Assembly (NCBI GenBank): GCA_030618505.1
Contig: JAUXDF010000003.1
Span: 1-38,321 of the forward strand
Origin: Spongiibacteraceae bacterium
GTDB lineage: Bacteria > Pseudomonadota > Gammaproteobacteria > Pseudomonadales > PIVM01
DNA: 38,321 nt
Direction: 5' to 3'
A program made the position numbers and the translations under genes. Positions 36,180 to 38,321 of this stretch are shown piece after piece; the stretch's first letter is position 1, and each line of letters starts with the position of its first letter. Under the pieces are notes generated by a model that saw nothing but the letters and a program-made list of their open reading frames with translations, made no database searches and was not told where the DNA came from.

Positions 36180-36911
36180 TTACACGTCTTGGTTCATTTC
36201 GCTTACTTTATTTTCTATCCACTCTTGTGCCATGGCAGTAATTTCGCGACTGGTTTTGCCTTCTACTGAAATAGGCTTACTAATTTCAATTTGAATAACA
36301 CCGGGAAATTTCAGGAACTTTCTTGCCGGCCAGTAGCGACCAGCGTTGTGTGCAATAAACACCACGGGAGCCTCGGCTTTTATGGCCAGGTTGGCGCCAC
36401 CACGTGCATAGTTAGTTTTGGTGCCATGCTCGGTGCGAGTTCCCTCGGGGAAAACCAGCACAGTGTTGCCCTCCTCCAGGCGTTGTTTTCCAAGCGCCAT
36501 CATTTGTCTTAAGGCCTCTCGAGGATTACCACGGTCGATAGCGATAGGCTTCATTAAACGCAAACCCCATCCAAAACCCGGAATATCCAATAACTCTTTT
36601 TTTAATATAGTACTTAGAGGATCACATAAATTAAGTAAAAAATAGGTTTCCCACTGACTCTGGTGGTTACTTAATATGACATAGGCTTGATCAGGAAGGT
36701 TTTCTCGTCCTGTTAATTGATGTTTCACACCACAGGACCACTGTAGCCAGCGAATAACACCACGGTTCCATAAAAGAATATAAGGACGACGATGAGGGTA
36801 GGAAAAAAACCTCATAATAGTTAATGCTGTTATCCCAAACCAGGTAGTGAGAGCTGTATAGCCAATATAAAAAGCAACTGTCCTCAAGCCCAGAAAAAAA
36901 GTATTAAGCAT
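36180..36911 (-). CDS. plsC: 1-acyl-sn-glycerol-3-phosphate acyltransferase
   Basis: SNHQSQWETYFL and FPEGTRTEHG motifs. Confidence 0.92.
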   Translation of the reverse strand: MLNTFFLGLRTVAFYIGYTALTTWFGITALTIMRFFSYPHRRPYILLWNRGVIRWLQWSCGVKHQLTGRENLPDQAYVILSNHQSQWETYFLLNLCDPLSTILKKELLDIPGFGWGLRLMKPIAIDRGNPREALRQMMALGKQRLEEGNTVLVFPEGTRTEHGTKTNYARGGANLAIKAEAPVVFIAHNAGRYWPARKFLKFPGVIQIEISKPISVEGKTSREITAMAQEWIENKVSEMNQDV

Positions 36912-37464
36912 TATCTTGATGATCCTTCTTAATCAGGTAGGCTGCCGCCTGTGACAGGCTTTCAAAGACCAGCAGGTTTTTCCACTCATCAGCTGAATGA
37001 ATAGCTTGAAGCGTTTTTTCCCCTTTACCCGTTTTGACCAAAACAGGTATACAATCTTTAGCCTTGGCAGCTTGTAAATCTTTAATGCTATCACCAATAA
37101 AATAGGCGCCTCTGCTATCACAGTGCAGTTCTTTTTCGATGGCATCGATTAAACCGGTTTTGGGTTTTCGACAAGAGCAGTTTTCATCAGGATGGTGGGG
37201 GCAGTAAAAAACACCCGCTATGCTGCCACCCTGTTCTTCAACCAGGTTCAACATTTTTTCATGCATAGCCTCTAATGCATCAAGGTTAAATAGACCTCTG
37301 CCAAGGCCGGATTGGTTAGTGGCAACGGCAACAGTAAAGTTATTATGTAAATCTGCTATCGCCTTAATGCTGCCGGGTATCGGCATCCATTCATCTGAGG
37401 ATTTAATGTAATCCTCAGAGTCTTCATTAATAACCCCATCCCTATCCAGTATCACCAACTTCAA
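36904..37464 (-). CDS. gmhB: D-glycero-beta-D-manno-heptose-1,7-bisphosphate 7-phosphatase
   Basis: LVILDRDGVINEDS, ATNQSGLGRGLF, CPHHPDENCSCRKPKTGLI. Confidence 0.93.
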   Translation of the reverse strand: MKLVILDRDGVINEDSEDYIKSSDEWMPIPGSIKAIADLHNNFTVAVATNQSGLGRGLFNLDALEAMHEKMLNLVEEQGGSIAGVFYCPHHPDENCSCRKPKTGLIDAIEKELHCDSRGAYFIGDSIKDLQAAKAKDCIPVLVKTGKGEKTLQAIHSADEWKNLLVFESLSQAAAYLIKKDHQDNA

Positions 37465-37476
37465 TTGTGCGACTCC

Positions 37477-38321
37477 CTACTTATTACTGGCAAGCAGGGA
37501 TATATCAGCGACTTCGCTGAATAGGCCATGAAGTTGTTGTAACAAAGCGAGGCGGTTATTGCGCAGGGCATCATCGTCGGCCATTACCATTACCTGATCA
37601 AAAAATGCATCTACGCAAGGACGGATGGATGCCAGCTTACTGAGAACCTGCTCATAATCCTTATTGGCGATCAAAGGTGCGTTATTCGCTGCAAGTTTGC
37701 TTAGCGCAGCGGCGAGATCTTTCTCTTCAGCCTCGAGCAGCAGTTTATTGTCAATCGTACTTGATGGACTGCTGCCTTGTTTTGCAAGAATATTAGCCAC
37801 CCGCTTGTTGGCTGCTGCCAGCGCACTGGCATCGGCCAGTTGGGTGAAGGCATGAACGGCATGAATACGTTTATCAAAATCAAGAGCCCAACTTATTTGT
37901 TTAGCATTAACCGCGAGAAAAACTTCAGTAGCAATATTTTCATTACTGTACCAGGCCTTGAAGCGCTCAATAATATATTTGAGTACCTGATCAACCAGGC
38001 CATCCGGGACGGGTAAGCTTGCGTAGTTTCGCTGGGCGGATTCAAGCAGCTGACGAAGATCCAGATCCAGCTGCTTTTTAACAATAATATTTAAAATACC
38101 CAAAGAGGCACGTCGCAAGGCAAAGGGGTCTTTGTTGCCAGTTGGTGGCTCGCCGATACCGAAAATTCCCACCAGGGTATCGATACGATCGGCAATAGCC
38201 AAGGCGCAGCCGGTGAGAGTGACAGGTAGTTGATCACCGGAGAAACGTGGCAGGTATTGCTCGTTCAGCGCAAGCGCGACCTCCTCTGTTTCTCCGTCAA
38301 AGCGGGCATAGTGGCTAGCCA
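37477..38321 (-). CDS. glyS: Glycine--tRNA ligase beta subunit (partial, continues past the right edge)
   Basis: ALAIADRIDTLVGIFGIGEPPTGNKDPFALRRASLGIL; frame open to the window end (ASHYARFDGETEEVALALNEQYLPRFSGDQLPVTLTGC). Confidence 0.95.
   Translation of the reverse strand, partial: ASHYARFDGETEEVALALNEQYLPRFSGDQLPVTLTGCALAIADRIDTLVGIFGIGEPPTGNKDPFALRRASLGILNIIVKKQLDLDLRQLLESAQRNYASLPVPDGLVDQVLKYIIERFKAWYSNENIATEVFLAVNAKQISWALDFDKRIHAVHAFTQLADASALAAANKRVANILAKQGSSPSSTIDNKLLLEAEEKDLAAALSKLAANNAPLIANKDYEQVLSKLASIRPCVDAFFDQVMVMADDDALRNNRLALLQQLHGLFSEVADISLLASNK

Overview
The window covers the origin-proximal core of a gammaproteobacterial chromosome. The minus strand carries glmS-glmU, the atpCDGAHFEBI operon, parB-parA, rsmG, mnmG, mnmE, yidC-yidD-rnpA-rpmH. 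After a strand switch over a DnaA-box-rich, AT-rich intergenic region, the plus strand carries dnaA-dnaN-recF-gyrB. The right edge has plsC, gmhB and a partial glyS. Two accessory intervals interrupt this conserved order. (1) Downstream of glmS (about 1-6040): a decayed Tn7-like element with its right end exactly 25 bp past the glmS stop and a truncated tnsA, two tandem DUF1254/DUF1214-type proteins, a ppnP gene broken by one in-frame stop, and a group II intron whose domain V lies at the left window edge. (2) Between gyrB and plsC (about 32.67-36.18 kb): a tightly overlapping three-gene operon of Xre/MbcA/ParS-type antitoxin, RES-domain toxin and DEDDh 3'-5' exonuclease. It has a palindromic operator over its promoter and is flanked by a family of TTCTCACATAAAATG-like repeats, including a 23/24-bp inverted pair. 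The best candidate for something undescribed is this RES + Xre + exonuclease module and its repeat-flanked setting. Two parS-like sites lie inside recF.
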